DNA from: Chitinophagaceae bacterium
GTDB lineage: Bacteria; Bacteroidota; Bacteroidia; Chitinophagales; Chitinophagaceae
DNA: 64,000 nucleotides
NCBI GenBank assembly: GCA_016722465.1
Contig: JADKJC010000002.1
Span: forward strand, 1 to 64,000
Direction of reading: 5' to 3'
A model generated the notes under the pieces. That model had not been told where the DNA came from, searched no databases, and saw only the letters and a list, made by a program, of their open reading frames with translations. This document shows positions 37,031-45,498 of the stretch, piece after piece. The stretch's first letter is position 1; each line of letters opens with the position of its first letter. The position numbers and the translations under genes were made by a program.

Positions 37031-38530
37031 ATGAAATGCTGTCAAAATAAAAAAACACCCGTGATACGGTGGCTGCTGTTATTGCTGCTGCAGGGTGCCA
37101 TGGCTATGGTACAGGCACAGCCCAACATCAATAAAATTGAATACTATGTTGATGCAGATCCGGGTTATGGCAATGCAGTGAACCTCAGCTTTACCGGTAC
37201 TCAGCCCAATGTAAGCAGCACCATTAATTTAGACCTTACCCCGCTTGATGCAGGCGTACACATTATTGGCATCAGAAGCAGGGATGCAAATGGCGCCTGG
37301 AGCCTGGATAACAAATGGATATTCTTAAAACCCTATCCAAACTCAGGCGCTGCCGTTCAGCCAAATATCAACCGGGTAGAATGGTTTTTAGATACAGACC
37401 CCGGCTATGGCAATGCAACACCCATTACTATTGCTGCTGCACAGGACCTACCCAACCTTGCCATCAATATTGACCTGGTACCGCTGAATGCAGGTGTGCA
37501 CATTGTTGGTATCAGGAGCAGGGATGCAAATGGTGCATGGAGCCTGGATAACAAATGGATATTCTTAAAACCACACCCCAATACCGGGGCAACACCGCAA
37601 CCCAACATCAATAGGGTAGAATGGTTTTTAGATACCGATCCGGGGTATGGCAATGCAACACCAATCACTATTTCCACTGCACAGGATCTGCCGAACCTGG
37701 CCATCAATATTGATCTTACTTCATTAAACCAGGGCGTACATATAGTTGGTATCAGAAGCAGAGATGCAAACGGTGCATGGAGCCTTGATAACAAATGGTT
37801 GTTTTTAAAACCCTATCCAAATACAGGAGCAGTTCCCCAACCAAACATCAATCGTGTAGAATGGTTTTTGGATACAGACCCCGGTTATGGCAATGCCACA
37901 CCAATCAGTATTGTTGCAGGGCAGGATCTGCAGAATCTTGCCGTAAATATTGACCTGGCAGCACTCAACCAGGGCGTACATATTGTGGGTATCAGAAGCC
38001 GGGATGCCAATGGTGCATGGAGCATCGACAACAAATGGATATTTTTAAAACCATATACAGGTATCAGCGCCACTCCACAGCCTAAAGTTACCAGGGTAGA
38101 ATATTTTATAGATACTGATCCGGGGTATGGCCGTGGCACTCCGGTAACCATTACTTCTGCCACTGATATCGCCAGCCTTATTTTTGATGCTGATATTTCT
38201 ACAGTGCCAAATGGCGCCCATAAATTAGGAATCAGGAGCCTGGATGAAAATGGTGCCTGGAGTTTAGACAATGAAGTTGATTTTACCGGCGGCACATTGA
38301 ACAGCAATGCTTACCAGTGGGTGGGCAATGTAAGCGCTGCCTGGAACACTGCTGCCAACTGGTCATCCGGCATTGTACCTACTGCAGCCAACAATGTAGT
38401 AATACCCGCCAACAGGCCATTTAATCCAACAGTAGCGAATGGTATAATTGCCAATTGCAAGAGCATTACAGTAAGCCCAGGAGCCAGCGTTACAGTAGCA
38501 ACCGGTGGCAGTTTAAAGGTGAACCAGTAA
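37031..38530 (+). CDS. Secreted protein of five 80-residue repeats plus a G8-like segment
   Basis: A 499-residue exported protein with a signal peptide (MKCCQNKKTPVIRWLLLLLL...). Five tandem units start at about residues 30, 110, 190, 270 and 350, each with the pattern QPNINRVEWFLDTDPGYGNA, a middle IDL strand, and GVHIVGIRSRDANGAWSLDN. Such units occur in Bacteroidota surface proteins, usually followed by a T9SS sorting domain. Here the end is a short NVSAAWNTAANWSSG...VVIP segment that resembles the opening module of the giant protein, and then the protein stops. No sorting domain is seen, so it may be truncated or retained. Confidence 0.75.
   Translation: MKCCQNKKTPVIRWLLLLLLQGAMAMVQAQPNINKIEYYVDADPGYGNAVNLSFTGTQPNVSSTINLDLTPLDAGVHIIGIRSRDANGAWSLDNKWIFLKPYPNSGAAVQPNINRVEWFLDTDPGYGNATPITIAAAQDLPNLAINIDLVPLNAGVHIVGIRSRDANGAWSLDNKWIFLKPHPNTGATPQPNINRVEWFLDTDPGYGNATPITISTAQDLPNLAINIDLTSLNQGVHIVGIRSRDANGAWSLDNKWLFLKPYPNTGAVPQPNINRVEWFLDTDPGYGNATPISIVAGQDLQNLAVNIDLAALNQGVHIVGIRSRDANGAWSIDNKWIFLKPYTGISATPQPKVTRVEYFIDTDPGYGRGTPVTITSATDIASLIFDADISTVPNGAHKLGIRSLDENGAWSLDNEVDFTGGTLNSNAYQWVGNVSAAWNTAANWSSGIVPTAANNVVIPANRPFNPTVANGIIANCKSITVSPGASVTVATGGSLKVNQ
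37118..38317 (+). repeat. Five 240-bp tandem repeats
   Basis: Units begin at 37118, 37358, 37598, 37838 and 38078, exactly 240 bases apart. The middle three are nearly identical at the DNA level; the first and last have diverged more. Confidence 0.95.
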
Positions 38531-38666
38531 ATACAATGCTGTTTTTTCTATAACTGCGATGTAGGTAAATCTGCTGTTTTAATAACATCTTAAGGCAAAA
38601 ACATTTTTTTAGGTCAGGATTAGGTAAAGAAAAATAGTTCCGTATTTTTACAAAAAACTAATTGAG

Positions 38667-39014
38667 ATGAAAATTTTTGTTGCCGGATTACCCTATGATT
38701 TGGATGATGCAGAACTGGAGGAGATTTTTGAAAAGTTTGGAACCGTGATGTCTGCCAAAGTAGCAATGGATAAAGAAACAGGAAAAAGCAAAGGATTTGG
38801 ATTTGTAGAAATGCCTGTAAGTGAAGAAGCAAAAGATGCCATTGAGAGCCTTAATGATATTTCCCTTGGTAAAAAACCATTGGTAGTGAAAGAAGCAGAA
38901 GAACGCCAGGGTGGCGGTGGTTCAAGACCAGGGCCAGGCGGAGGAGGGTACAGTAAACCCGGTTTCAATAAACCTCCAGGTGGTGGTTTCAATGGCCCAC
39001 GCAACCGTTATTAA
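38667..39014 (+). CDS. RRM-type RNA-binding protein with glycine-rich tail
   Basis: A 115-residue protein: one RRM domain with RNP2 IFVAGL (residues 3-8) and RNP1 KSKGFGFVEM (about 39-48), followed by a flexible tail rich in Gly, Pro, Arg and Lys. Such short RRM proteins are common in Bacteroidota, where they are candidates for RNA chaperones in stress or cold. It is monocistronic, with a terminator 24 bases after the stop. Confidence 0.9.
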   Translation: MKIFVAGLPYDLDDAELEEIFEKFGTVMSAKVAMDKETGKSKGFGFVEMPVSEEAKDAIESLNDISLGKKPLVVKEAEERQGGGGSRPGPGGGGYSKPGFNKPPGGGFNGPRNRY

Positions 39015-39037
39015 TACATTTACAATATAATATTTAT

Positions 39038-39069
39038 AAAAAGAGAGCCTTTACAACGGCTCTCTTTTT
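39038..39069 (+). terminator. Terminator of the RRM gene
   Basis: A 12-bp perfect stem AAAAAGAGAGCC/GGCTCTCTTTTT with an 8-base loop and a T tail. Confidence 0.9.
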
Positions 39070-39219
39070 ATTGTATCCCTATAACAACGCTGCTGATGCT
39101 GTGAAATATGCCTGTTGAAAACCGTGGGTTACTTCAATATAGTTAGCCTCTCATCACAAGGAAAGTTGTGCCGGTAAACCAGTATCTTTTAAAAGAAAAA
39201 ATCTGGAATGGATAACGGG

Positions 39220-39696
39220 TTAAAATTTATACCCAAAAGACAACCCAGCATAATATGGTATAAAACCATTTTTACCAAATATTGGTACTAACCCGGCTCT
39301 GAAAAGAATGCCACTATTTTTTGGTTGCAACCTGTAGCCAATATTCAGATGGCCAACCGTACCGGAAAAATTGCCTGAACCATTCCAGTCTTTATTGGTG
39401 ACAAAAACGGGAGTTATACCTCCGCCGATCTCAAAATAATTGCGTTCGTCCTTTCCTAAAAGATAGTTTACGCCAATTGGCAGTAATAGTATACCTGTTT
39501 TACTACCCCCATCGCTTAGACTAAACCCACCCACACCTATCCTGCCGCCAAACCCGCCTTCTGTTTTTTGAAAACGCATGTCGTAATTAACGGAAGCCAC
39601 TCCGGGTCCTCCTGCTTCGAAATAAATAGATTTAGACTGTGCTTTACCGGTATTGCAAAAAAGCAAAAAAAGAGTTGCAGGAAAAAATATCTTCAC
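39220..39696 (-). CDS. Small outer-membrane beta-barrel-like protein
   Basis: A 158-residue exported protein with a GTG start at 39696, a signal peptide ending NTGKAQ, and alternating amphipathic strands ending in an aromatic residue (YYAGLSFGYKF), typical of small outer-membrane barrels. The glycine-rich middle (GGFGGRIGVGGFSL) fits tight turns. Function not recognised. Confidence 0.7.
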   Translation of the reverse strand: MKIFFPATLFLLFCNTGKAQSKSIYFEAGGPGVASVNYDMRFQKTEGGFGGRIGVGGFSLSDGGSKTGILLLPIGVNYLLGKDERNYFEIGGGITPVFVTNKDWNGSGNFSGTVGHLNIGYRLQPKNSGILFRAGLVPIFGKNGFIPYYAGLSFGYKF

Positions 39697-39738
39697 ATCA
39701 GTTGTTTTTAATGATGATAAAAACTAAAAAAAATTACC

Positions 39739-40764
39739 TTAGATAATATTTACCTCCCTCACCAATACCACGCCAAATTTTTCTTTTACAGATCGTATTA
39801 TCTCTTCGCTTAACGAATAGATTTCAGTCCCTGTTGCGTTACCATGGTTAACCAATACCAATGCCTGTTTTGCATGGCAGCCGGCATCTCCTTTTCGATA
39901 GCCTTTCCATGAAACAACATCCTGCGGGCCAGATTGTTCTATCAACCAGCCGGCTGCTAACTTTACATTGCCGTTTTCCAAAGCATATCCAACCATGTTT
40001 GGAAAAACCTTTTTCAAATTATCAAACTGGTCTTTCGGCACTTCTGGATTTTTAAAGAAACTGCCTGCATTGCCAATCTCTGCAGGGTTGGGTAATTTAC
40101 TGCTGCGGATATTAATAACGGCATCGGATATAGCACGAATGCTTAATTCTTTTACTTGCATCCTTTCCAGTTCCAGTTCAATAGCACCATAAGAAGTATT
40201 GAAAGTTGGTTTTTTATTTAAGCGATAAGTAACAGATGTGATGACAAACTGGTTCTTATATTTTCTTTTGAATACACTCTCCCGGTAACCAAATGCGCAA
40301 TCATTCAGATTAAAGACAACCGTCTTGCCATCCTCTTTGTGCAAAGCTTCCAGTTCATAAAACACCTCTTTTATTTCCACTCCATAAGCGCCAATGTTCT
40401 GCATGGGAGATGCGCCCACATTCCCTGGAATCAACGATAAATTTTCAAGCCCTGCCCAGTTATTTGCTATACAAAACAACACAAGGCTATGCCAGTTTAC
40501 ACCTGCACCTGCTTTTACATATACATAGGCATCATCTTCTTTTATTTTTATAATGCCGTCCATTTCATTTTTTAAAACAAGGCCGTTGAAGTTTTGAGTG
40601 AAGAGAATGTTGCTGCCGCCGCCGAGGATTAAGGTTGAAGGTTGTTTAAATGCAAGCAGTTCGCTTAATTCATCTATGCTTTTAAAACTACTGAAGTAAG
40701 CAGCATTGGCTTCAATACCAAATGTGTTGTATTTTTTAAGCGATATGTTTTCAAGTATATTCAT
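39739..40764 (-). CDS. murB: UDP-N-acetylenolpyruvoylglucosamine reductase
   Basis: Reduces UDP-GlcNAc-enolpyruvate to UDP-MurNAc with NADPH and FAD, the second committed step of peptidoglycan precursor synthesis. The 341-residue protein begins NISLKKYNTFGIEA and has the FAD motif LILGGGSNILF, GASPMQNIGAYGVEI, GYRESVFK (with the type I Tyr loop) and the catalytic GNAGSFFKNP Ser. It follows priA by 54 bases on the same strand but has its own -33/-7 signal right before the ATG. Confidence 0.95.
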   Translation of the reverse strand: MNILENISLKKYNTFGIEANAAYFSSFKSIDELSELLAFKQPSTLILGGGSNILFTQNFNGLVLKNEMDGIIKIKEDDAYVYVKAGAGVNWHSLVLFCIANNWAGLENLSLIPGNVGASPMQNIGAYGVEIKEVFYELEALHKEDGKTVVFNLNDCAFGYRESVFKRKYKNQFVITSVTYRLNKKPTFNTSYGAIELELERMQVKELSIRAISDAVINIRSSKLPNPAEIGNAGSFFKNPEVPKDQFDNLKKVFPNMVGYALENGNVKLAAGWLIEQSGPQDVVSWKGYRKGDAGCHAKQALVLVNHGNATGTEIYSLSEEIIRSVKEKFGVVLVREVNII

Positions 40765-40768
40765 TTCT

Positions 40769-40796
40769 CGAAATTATAGTTTTATCAAAAAGGCAA
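40769..40796 (-). promoter_or_regulatory. Promoter of murB, probably giving a leaderless transcript
   Basis: TTG (40796-40794), a 17-base spacer, then TAATTTCG (40776-40769), four bases before the ATG. This agrees with the Bacteroidota TTG/TAnnTTTG pattern with one mismatch. Confidence 0.55.
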
Positions 40797-40818
40797 CAGC
40801 ATTGTCCATTTTCAATTA

Positions 40819-43305
40819 TTACTGAGCATCCACATCTGCGATCATCACTACGCTTTTAAAGCGCTGCTCCGTTAGCAGTAAATTAAAATGGTTCTTAATC
40901 ACTTTTTTATACTGCCCGATCTTTTTCATATCCAGCGGCAGTTTAATCAACAGTTCCATTAAATACTGATTCCTGACCCTGCCTACCACTGGTGCCGCCG
41001 GCCCAACCACAAAATCATTCAGATCCCTGTGTAAGGCAGCCGTTAATTTATCAGCAATTTCATCCACCACTTCCTTTACTTTATGCTTCAATGTTATTTT
41101 AATGATGCGGCTGAAGGGCGGGTAAAAGAACTGGCAACGGTTCTCCAGTTCATACTCGTACATCTTTTTATAATCATGCTGCTGTACAAATTGTAATACC
41201 GGATGATTCACCTGTGTGGTTTGTATCAGTACTTTTCCCTGCTCGTCTTTTCTGCCGGCACGGCCACTCACCTGCTCCATTAATTGAAAAGCCCTTTCAT
41301 TCACACGGAAGTCTGCAAAGCTCAACAGTCCATCCGCATCCAAAATTCCCACCAGGCTCACTTTTTCAAAATCAAGCCCCTTCACCACCATCTGTGTGCC
41401 CACCAGCACATCTATCCGCTGCTGCTCAAATAATTTTATCAATGTATCATGCGCTGTCTTGCCCCTTACAGAATCAATGTCCATTCTTGCCACCCTTAAA
41501 GATGGGAATTCAGTTTCAATCATTTCTTCGATTTTCTCTGTGCCAAAATTCTTTTCGATCCATGTTACTGTACCGCAGGCCGGGCATTCAATTAACTTGG
41601 GGTACATGGTGCCGCAATAATGACAATGCATTTTGTTGGAATACTTGTGCAGTGTTAAAGTAACATCACAATTTTTACATTGTGGTAAATAACCACAGGT
41701 ACCGCATATCAAATATGGAGAATAACCACGGCGGTTCTGGAATAAGATGACCTGGCGGTTATTGGCAACCGTTTTTTCAATAGCTTCTTTTAATTGCGGC
41801 GATAACATTACTTTTCCCTTTTGTGCTACTTTCCTTGTATCAATCATTTCAATGGTGGGCAATAACATGCCGCCATAGCGTTCATTCAATTCCACCAATC
41901 CATATTTTCCTTTTTGAGCATTGAAGTATGTTTCAACAGAAGGCGTAGCGCTGCCCAGCAATACTTTTGCATCGAATAAAGAAGCATAGTAAACTGCTGC
42001 ATCCCTGGCATTGTACCTTGGTGCAGGTTCATATTGTTTGAATGAGCCATCGTGTTCTTCATCCACCACGATCAATCCCAGTTCTTTAAAAGGAAGGAAC
42101 AGGGCACTTCTTGCACCGAGTACGATTCTTGTTTCACCGCTTCTTATCTTATTCCAAAGCTCCACCCGTTCGTTATTGCTGAATTTGGAATGATAGATGG
42201 CGATATTACCTCCAAAATGAGTTTGCAGCCGGCGGATCATTTGTGCAGTCAATGCAATTTCAGGAAGTAAATAAAGTACCTGCTTACCTTTATTATAATA
42301 ACTTTCAATCAGTTTGATGTACACCTGTGTTTTGCCACTGCCGGTAACGCCATGCAACAGGCAGCAGTTTTTTCCCACCAGGCTTTGCTGCACTTCATCC
42401 AGTGTTTTTTGTTGAGCAGCGCTCAGGTCAAAATCAACATCCATTGCCTTGGGCAATGATTTGATCCTGTCCACACTTCTTTTTTCTATAAAGAGGATGT
42501 TCTTTTCAACCAGGCCTTTTAACTGTGCGGCAGTGGCACCGGATTTTTTTAGTAATTCGGGTTGTGTTACTTCACCAGCTGTTTTTATCAAATGAAGATA
42601 GGCCAGTAACAGCTCCATTTGTTTGGGCGCTTTGGTCCAGTTGTTCAGCAAGTCAGCCAGAGCATCCTCATTGTCGTATTGCGGATTGAGGATCACAAAA
42701 TTCTCTTTCTTGCTTTTGTAGCGTTCGCTCAATTCTTCCCACACAACACATACTTTTTTATCAATCAGGTTTTTAATGACTGGATATACGTGTGTTATAT
42801 CCAGCAGTTGTTGTACTTCACTCAGATTGAGCTGGTTCTTTATCAGCAAAGCTTCGGCAACAATATATTCATCATTGTTTAAATCAGCAAAATCATCTCC
42901 GTACTCTTCATTGAATACCAGGATGGTTTCGCTGCTCAATTTAAAATGTGCAGGCAATGCCGCAGCCATCACCTCCCCTTCGCTGCACATATAATAATTG
43001 CTTATCCAGTTCCAAAGCTGCAACTGCTGTGGATAGATAACCGGTTCTTCATCCAGTACATTTAATATAGGTTTGGTTTGGTAAGGTGGTTGATTGTTGC
43101 TGATGCTTTTTACAATACCTGCATAGCGTTTATTTTTACCGAGGCCCACTTCTACCCTGCAGCCTGTTTGCACTTTACCGGCAAAATTTTCAGGAACCGC
43201 ATAAGTGTAAGTAGTAGGTAATGCCAATGGCAGAATCACTTCTGCATAAAAGCTGGTTTTAGCTATTGGCAGATCAAATTCAGGTATGGTATTGCTGGTG
43301 CTCAT
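40819..43305 (-). CDS. priA: Primosomal protein N' (replication restart helicase)
   Basis: PriA reloads the replisome at stalled forks. The 828-residue protein has an N-terminal 3'-DNA-binding domain (about 15-120), a DEAH-type helicase with Walker A GVTGSGKTQVY, VDEEHDGSFK, GSATPS, a zinc module with paired Cys (CGTCG, CKNC, CHYCG, CPACG) and the helicase motif VSGRAGRKDEQGKVLIQT. It lies 54 bases before murB and 159 bases after plsC in the same direction. Confidence 0.96.
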   Translation of the reverse strand: MSTSNTIPEFDLPIAKTSFYAEVILPLALPTTYTYAVPENFAGKVQTGCRVEVGLGKNKRYAGIVKSISNNQPPYQTKPILNVLDEEPVIYPQQLQLWNWISNYYMCSEGEVMAAALPAHFKLSSETILVFNEEYGDDFADLNNDEYIVAEALLIKNQLNLSEVQQLLDITHVYPVIKNLIDKKVCVVWEELSERYKSKKENFVILNPQYDNEDALADLLNNWTKAPKQMELLLAYLHLIKTAGEVTQPELLKKSGATAAQLKGLVEKNILFIEKRSVDRIKSLPKAMDVDFDLSAAQQKTLDEVQQSLVGKNCCLLHGVTGSGKTQVYIKLIESYYNKGKQVLYLLPEIALTAQMIRRLQTHFGGNIAIYHSKFSNNERVELWNKIRSGETRIVLGARSALFLPFKELGLIVVDEEHDGSFKQYEPAPRYNARDAAVYYASLFDAKVLLGSATPSVETYFNAQKGKYGLVELNERYGGMLLPTIEMIDTRKVAQKGKVMLSPQLKEAIEKTVANNRQVILFQNRRGYSPYLICGTCGYLPQCKNCDVTLTLHKYSNKMHCHYCGTMYPKLIECPACGTVTWIEKNFGTEKIEEMIETEFPSLRVARMDIDSVRGKTAHDTLIKLFEQQRIDVLVGTQMVVKGLDFEKVSLVGILDADGLLSFADFRVNERAFQLMEQVSGRAGRKDEQGKVLIQTTQVNHPVLQFVQQHDYKKMYEYELENRCQFFYPPFSRIIKITLKHKVKEVVDEIADKLTAALHRDLNDFVVGPAAPVVGRVRNQYLMELLIKLPLDMKKIGQYKKVIKNHFNLLLTEQRFKSVVMIADVDAQ

Positions 43306-43381
43306 GATGTAAATAGAGACAGGAATTAAATGTATAAGACAGAGAATTAACTGATACCATTATAAAAAATGTACAAGTGAG

Positions 43382-43397
43382 CCCCGCCATGGCGGGG
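43382..43397. repeat. Perfect GC-rich palindrome between plsC and priA
   Basis: CCCCGCCATGGCGGGG, a 16-base perfect palindrome in an AT-rich spacer. There is no T tract right after it on either strand, so it is more likely a dispersed repeat than a terminator. Confidence 0.6.
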
Positions 43398-43464
43398 ATA
43401 ATGATGACATGAAAACGACTGTTGGTTACAAAACCCCTTCAAAGTAAAACATAATTATTCGCTT

Positions 43465-44238
43465 TCAGGAGTCAGTAGGTTTTATCCAGCCTGCTTTATA
43501 ATGTATTAATTTTTCTTCCATTATTTTATACACTTTTTCCTTTAACATCTTTGTATCATCCAGTGTAAGCCCTTTCACACTTATCTCATCCAGGTACACC
43601 GCCCTGGACCTTCCGGGGGTAAGTGAAAATATGCTGTCGTAACGTAACCTGTCCCAGGCATCTAAAAACAGGATGGGTTTGATAGGGGTTTGTGTTTCTA
43701 TCGCCACACGAAAAGCACCATCATAAAATTCTTTCAATGGATGGTGGGTCATGTTAAAAGTGCCTTCGGGTGATATCACTACCGATATTCCTTTACTAAT
43801 AACAGATTTCAACTGCCTCACACTTTGTGCCCTGTTGGCCGGGCTGCTCCTGTCTACCATCACCACAGCCTTCCGGTACAAAAACCCAAATATGGGTACT
43901 TTCCCAAGTTCAGCCTTTCCCAATATCCTGAAATGCTGTTTTCGGATGGCCTTCATAATAATAGGGATATCAATAAATGAGATATGATTGAATACGAAAA
44001 CGTACTGCCTGTTCCTGTCATGGGGCACTTCAAAATAATTGGTATGATGCATCAAAAAAAACGGAAAAAGTGTGTCTGCCCATAGCTGGCAAAGCATATA
44101 TATGAAATTCCCCCCTTTTAACTTGCCAAACAGCGAAGCTGCCAGCACCAGCGGAAATATCAGCAGCAGAAAGGCCGTAAACAGCAGAAAGGCATAAATG
44201 GTATACAATACCTGAAACAGGGAAAGAATTTTTTTCAT
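43465..44238 (-). CDS. plsC: 1-acyl-sn-glycerol-3-phosphate acyltransferase
   Basis: Converts lysophosphatidate to phosphatidate in membrane lipid synthesis. The 257-residue protein has an N-terminal hydrophobic helix pair, the catalytic NHISFIDIP (His-x4-Asp) box, the glycerol-phosphate site VVISPEGTFN and the GAFRVAIETQTPI P-rich block. It sits upstream of priA on the same strand. Confidence 0.9.
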   Translation of the reverse strand: MKKILSLFQVLYTIYAFLLFTAFLLLIFPLVLAASLFGKLKGGNFIYMLCQLWADTLFPFFLMHHTNYFEVPHDRNRQYVFVFNHISFIDIPIIMKAIRKQHFRILGKAELGKVPIFGFLYRKAVVMVDRSSPANRAQSVRQLKSVISKGISVVISPEGTFNMTHHPLKEFYDGAFRVAIETQTPIKPILFLDAWDRLRYDSIFSLTPGRSRAVYLDEISVKGLTLDDTKMLKEKVYKIMEEKLIHYKAGWIKPTDS

Positions 44239-44422
44239 AAAAGACTAATATGCCGTGCTTTTCAAGACAGCCTGTACCGGGAATTTGCCCATTTCCTTAA
44301 CCTCAAAGAAGGAAAACGGCCATGTAAAGGGCAAAATATCCACTTTTACTGAAAAACATCCTAAAAAATATGTAGATTTTTAAAGAAATCCTTTACCTTC
44401 GCCGTCCTAAAATTGGGATATT

Positions 44423-44728
44423 ATGTTAGCAATCGTAAAAATAGCCGGACAGCAATTTAAAGTAAAAGCCGGTGACAGCTTATACGTACCACGTATTTCT
44501 GGCAGCACAGGAGACAATGTTGAATTTTCTGAAGTACTGATGACAGACAATGCCGGATCGGTAGCTGTTGGTTCTGATGTGAAGGCAGTTGTTAAAGCTG
44601 AAATACTCAACGCTCTTGTACAGGGTGACAAAGTGATCGCCTTTAAAATGAAAAGAAGAAAAGGCTTTCGTAAAAAGCATGGTCACCGCACACACTACAC
44701 ACAAATTAAAGTAACTGAAATCGCTTAA
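44423..44728 (+). CDS. rplU: 50S ribosomal protein L21
   Basis: A ribosomal protein that contacts 23S rRNA. The 101 residues begin MLAIVKIAGQQFKVKAGDSLYVPRI and end with KRRKGFRKKHGHRTHYTQIKV. A TACCTTCG box at 44394-44401 is a plausible -7 element. It heads the usual rplU-rpmA pair. Confidence 0.97.
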   Translation: MLAIVKIAGQQFKVKAGDSLYVPRISGSTGDNVEFSEVLMTDNAGSVAVGSDVKAVVKAEILNALVQGDKVIAFKMKRRKGFRKKHGHRTHYTQIKVTEIA

Positions 44729-44733
44729 CTAAA

Positions 44734-44802
44734 AGTTATAAGTGATAAGTTATAAGTGATAAGTTTTAATGCTCACTTACAACCTAAAACTTACAACCTA
44801 AA
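44734..44802. repeat. Two pairs of 14-base direct repeats between rplU and rpmA
   Basis: AGTTATAAGTGATA is present twice in tandem (44734-44761), then ACTTACAACCTAAA twice in tandem (44775-44802). The two families are partly complementary, so the spacer can fold back on itself. Confidence 0.85.
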
Positions 44803-44813
44803 ACTTAAATACA

Positions 44814-45080
44814 ATGGCACATAAAAAAGGTGAAGGCTCGGTAAAAAACGGCCGTGATTCACAAAGCAAAAGATTAGGTGTGAAAATTTTTGGTGGACAA
44901 GCTGCTACTTCCGGTAACATCATCGTTCGTCAGCGTGGCACTGTTTACCATCCCGGAAAAAATGTAGGTGTTGGAAGAGATTTCACACTGTTTGCATTGA
45001 CAGATGGAGTGGTAGAATTTAAAAAAGGAAGAGGTGATAAGAATCTTGTGTCAGTAAATGCAGCAGAAGCAACTGCATAA
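44814..45080 (+). CDS. rpmA: 50S ribosomal protein L27
   Basis: An 88-residue ribosomal protein near the peptidyl-transferase centre. It begins [20 protein letters not shown], then LGVKIFGGQ and [16 protein letters not shown], all family hallmarks. There is no N-terminal cleavage extension of the Firmicutes type. Confidence 0.97.
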   Translation: MAHKKGEGSVKNGRDSQSKRLGVKIFGGQAATSGNIIVRQRGTVYHPGKNVGVGRDFTLFALTDGVVEFKKGRGDKNLVSVNAAEATA

Positions 45081-45158
45081 AAAATAAAATTTTTTTTGGT
45101 GAATTAAAAAATGTTTTTATTTTTAAGCATTATTTACTAACCATTAAATTTTAAAAAC

Positions 45159-45305
45159 ATGGCAACTGCAAAAAAAGCCGCTAAAAAAGCTGCTCCAAAA
45201 AAAGCTGTTAAGAAGGCTGCACCTAAAAAAGCTGCTCCTAAAAAAGCTGCTAAAAAAGCTGCTCCTAAGAAAGCTGCTAAAAAAGCTGCTCCTAAGAAAA
45301 AATAA
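45159..45305 (+). CDS. Histone H1-like Lys/Ala/Pro-rich peptide
   Basis: A 48-codon gene made almost wholly of AKKAAPKK-type repeats (MATAKKAAKKAAPKK...PKKK). Short proteins like this are the histone H1-like or HctA-type nucleoid proteins seen in many Bacteroidota and Chlamydiota; DNA condensation is the expected role. It has its own ATG 79 bases after rpmA and a terminator 31 bases after the stop. The codon pattern (GCT GCT CCT AAA AAA) is repetitive, so copy number may vary between strains. Confidence 0.85.
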   Translation: MATAKKAAKKAAPKKAVKKAAPKKAAPKKAAKKAAPKKAAKKAAPKKK

Positions 45306-45335
45306 GTTTTTTCAAAAGAGAAATTTAATAACATC

Positions 45336-45362
45336 AAGTCCTGGCAATCGCCGGGACTTTTT
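45336..45362 (+). terminator. Terminator after the histone-like gene
   Basis: The 9-bp stem AAGTCCTGG/CCGGGACTT (one G-T pair), a 6-base loop, and a T5 tail. Confidence 0.85.
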
Positions 45363-45486
45363 GTTGGGCGCAGGTTTCAGCCGATTGCTACTTTTTCATT
45401 TCCTGCTTTTCCCGGAAGGCAAATTGATTTCATCAAACTGTATCTTTACAATTACAGCAGCATTTTTCTTATCACTATTTTTTTTA

Positions 45487-45494
45487 TAATTTTC
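45487..45494 (+). promoter_or_regulatory. -7 box TAATTTTC in front of polX
   Basis: It matches TAnnTTTG except the last base and ends four bases before the ATG at 45499. The -33 region is only weakly matched (TTT at the expected distance). Confidence 0.35.
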
Positions 45495-45498
45495 TGTT

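Noticed and set aside
43382..43397. GC-rich palindrome as a terminator of plsC
   Set aside because: No T tract follows it on the minus strand.
45137..45337. Minus-strand 66-codon frame rich in LGAAFLAAF
   Set aside because: It is the antisense of the histone H1-like gene.
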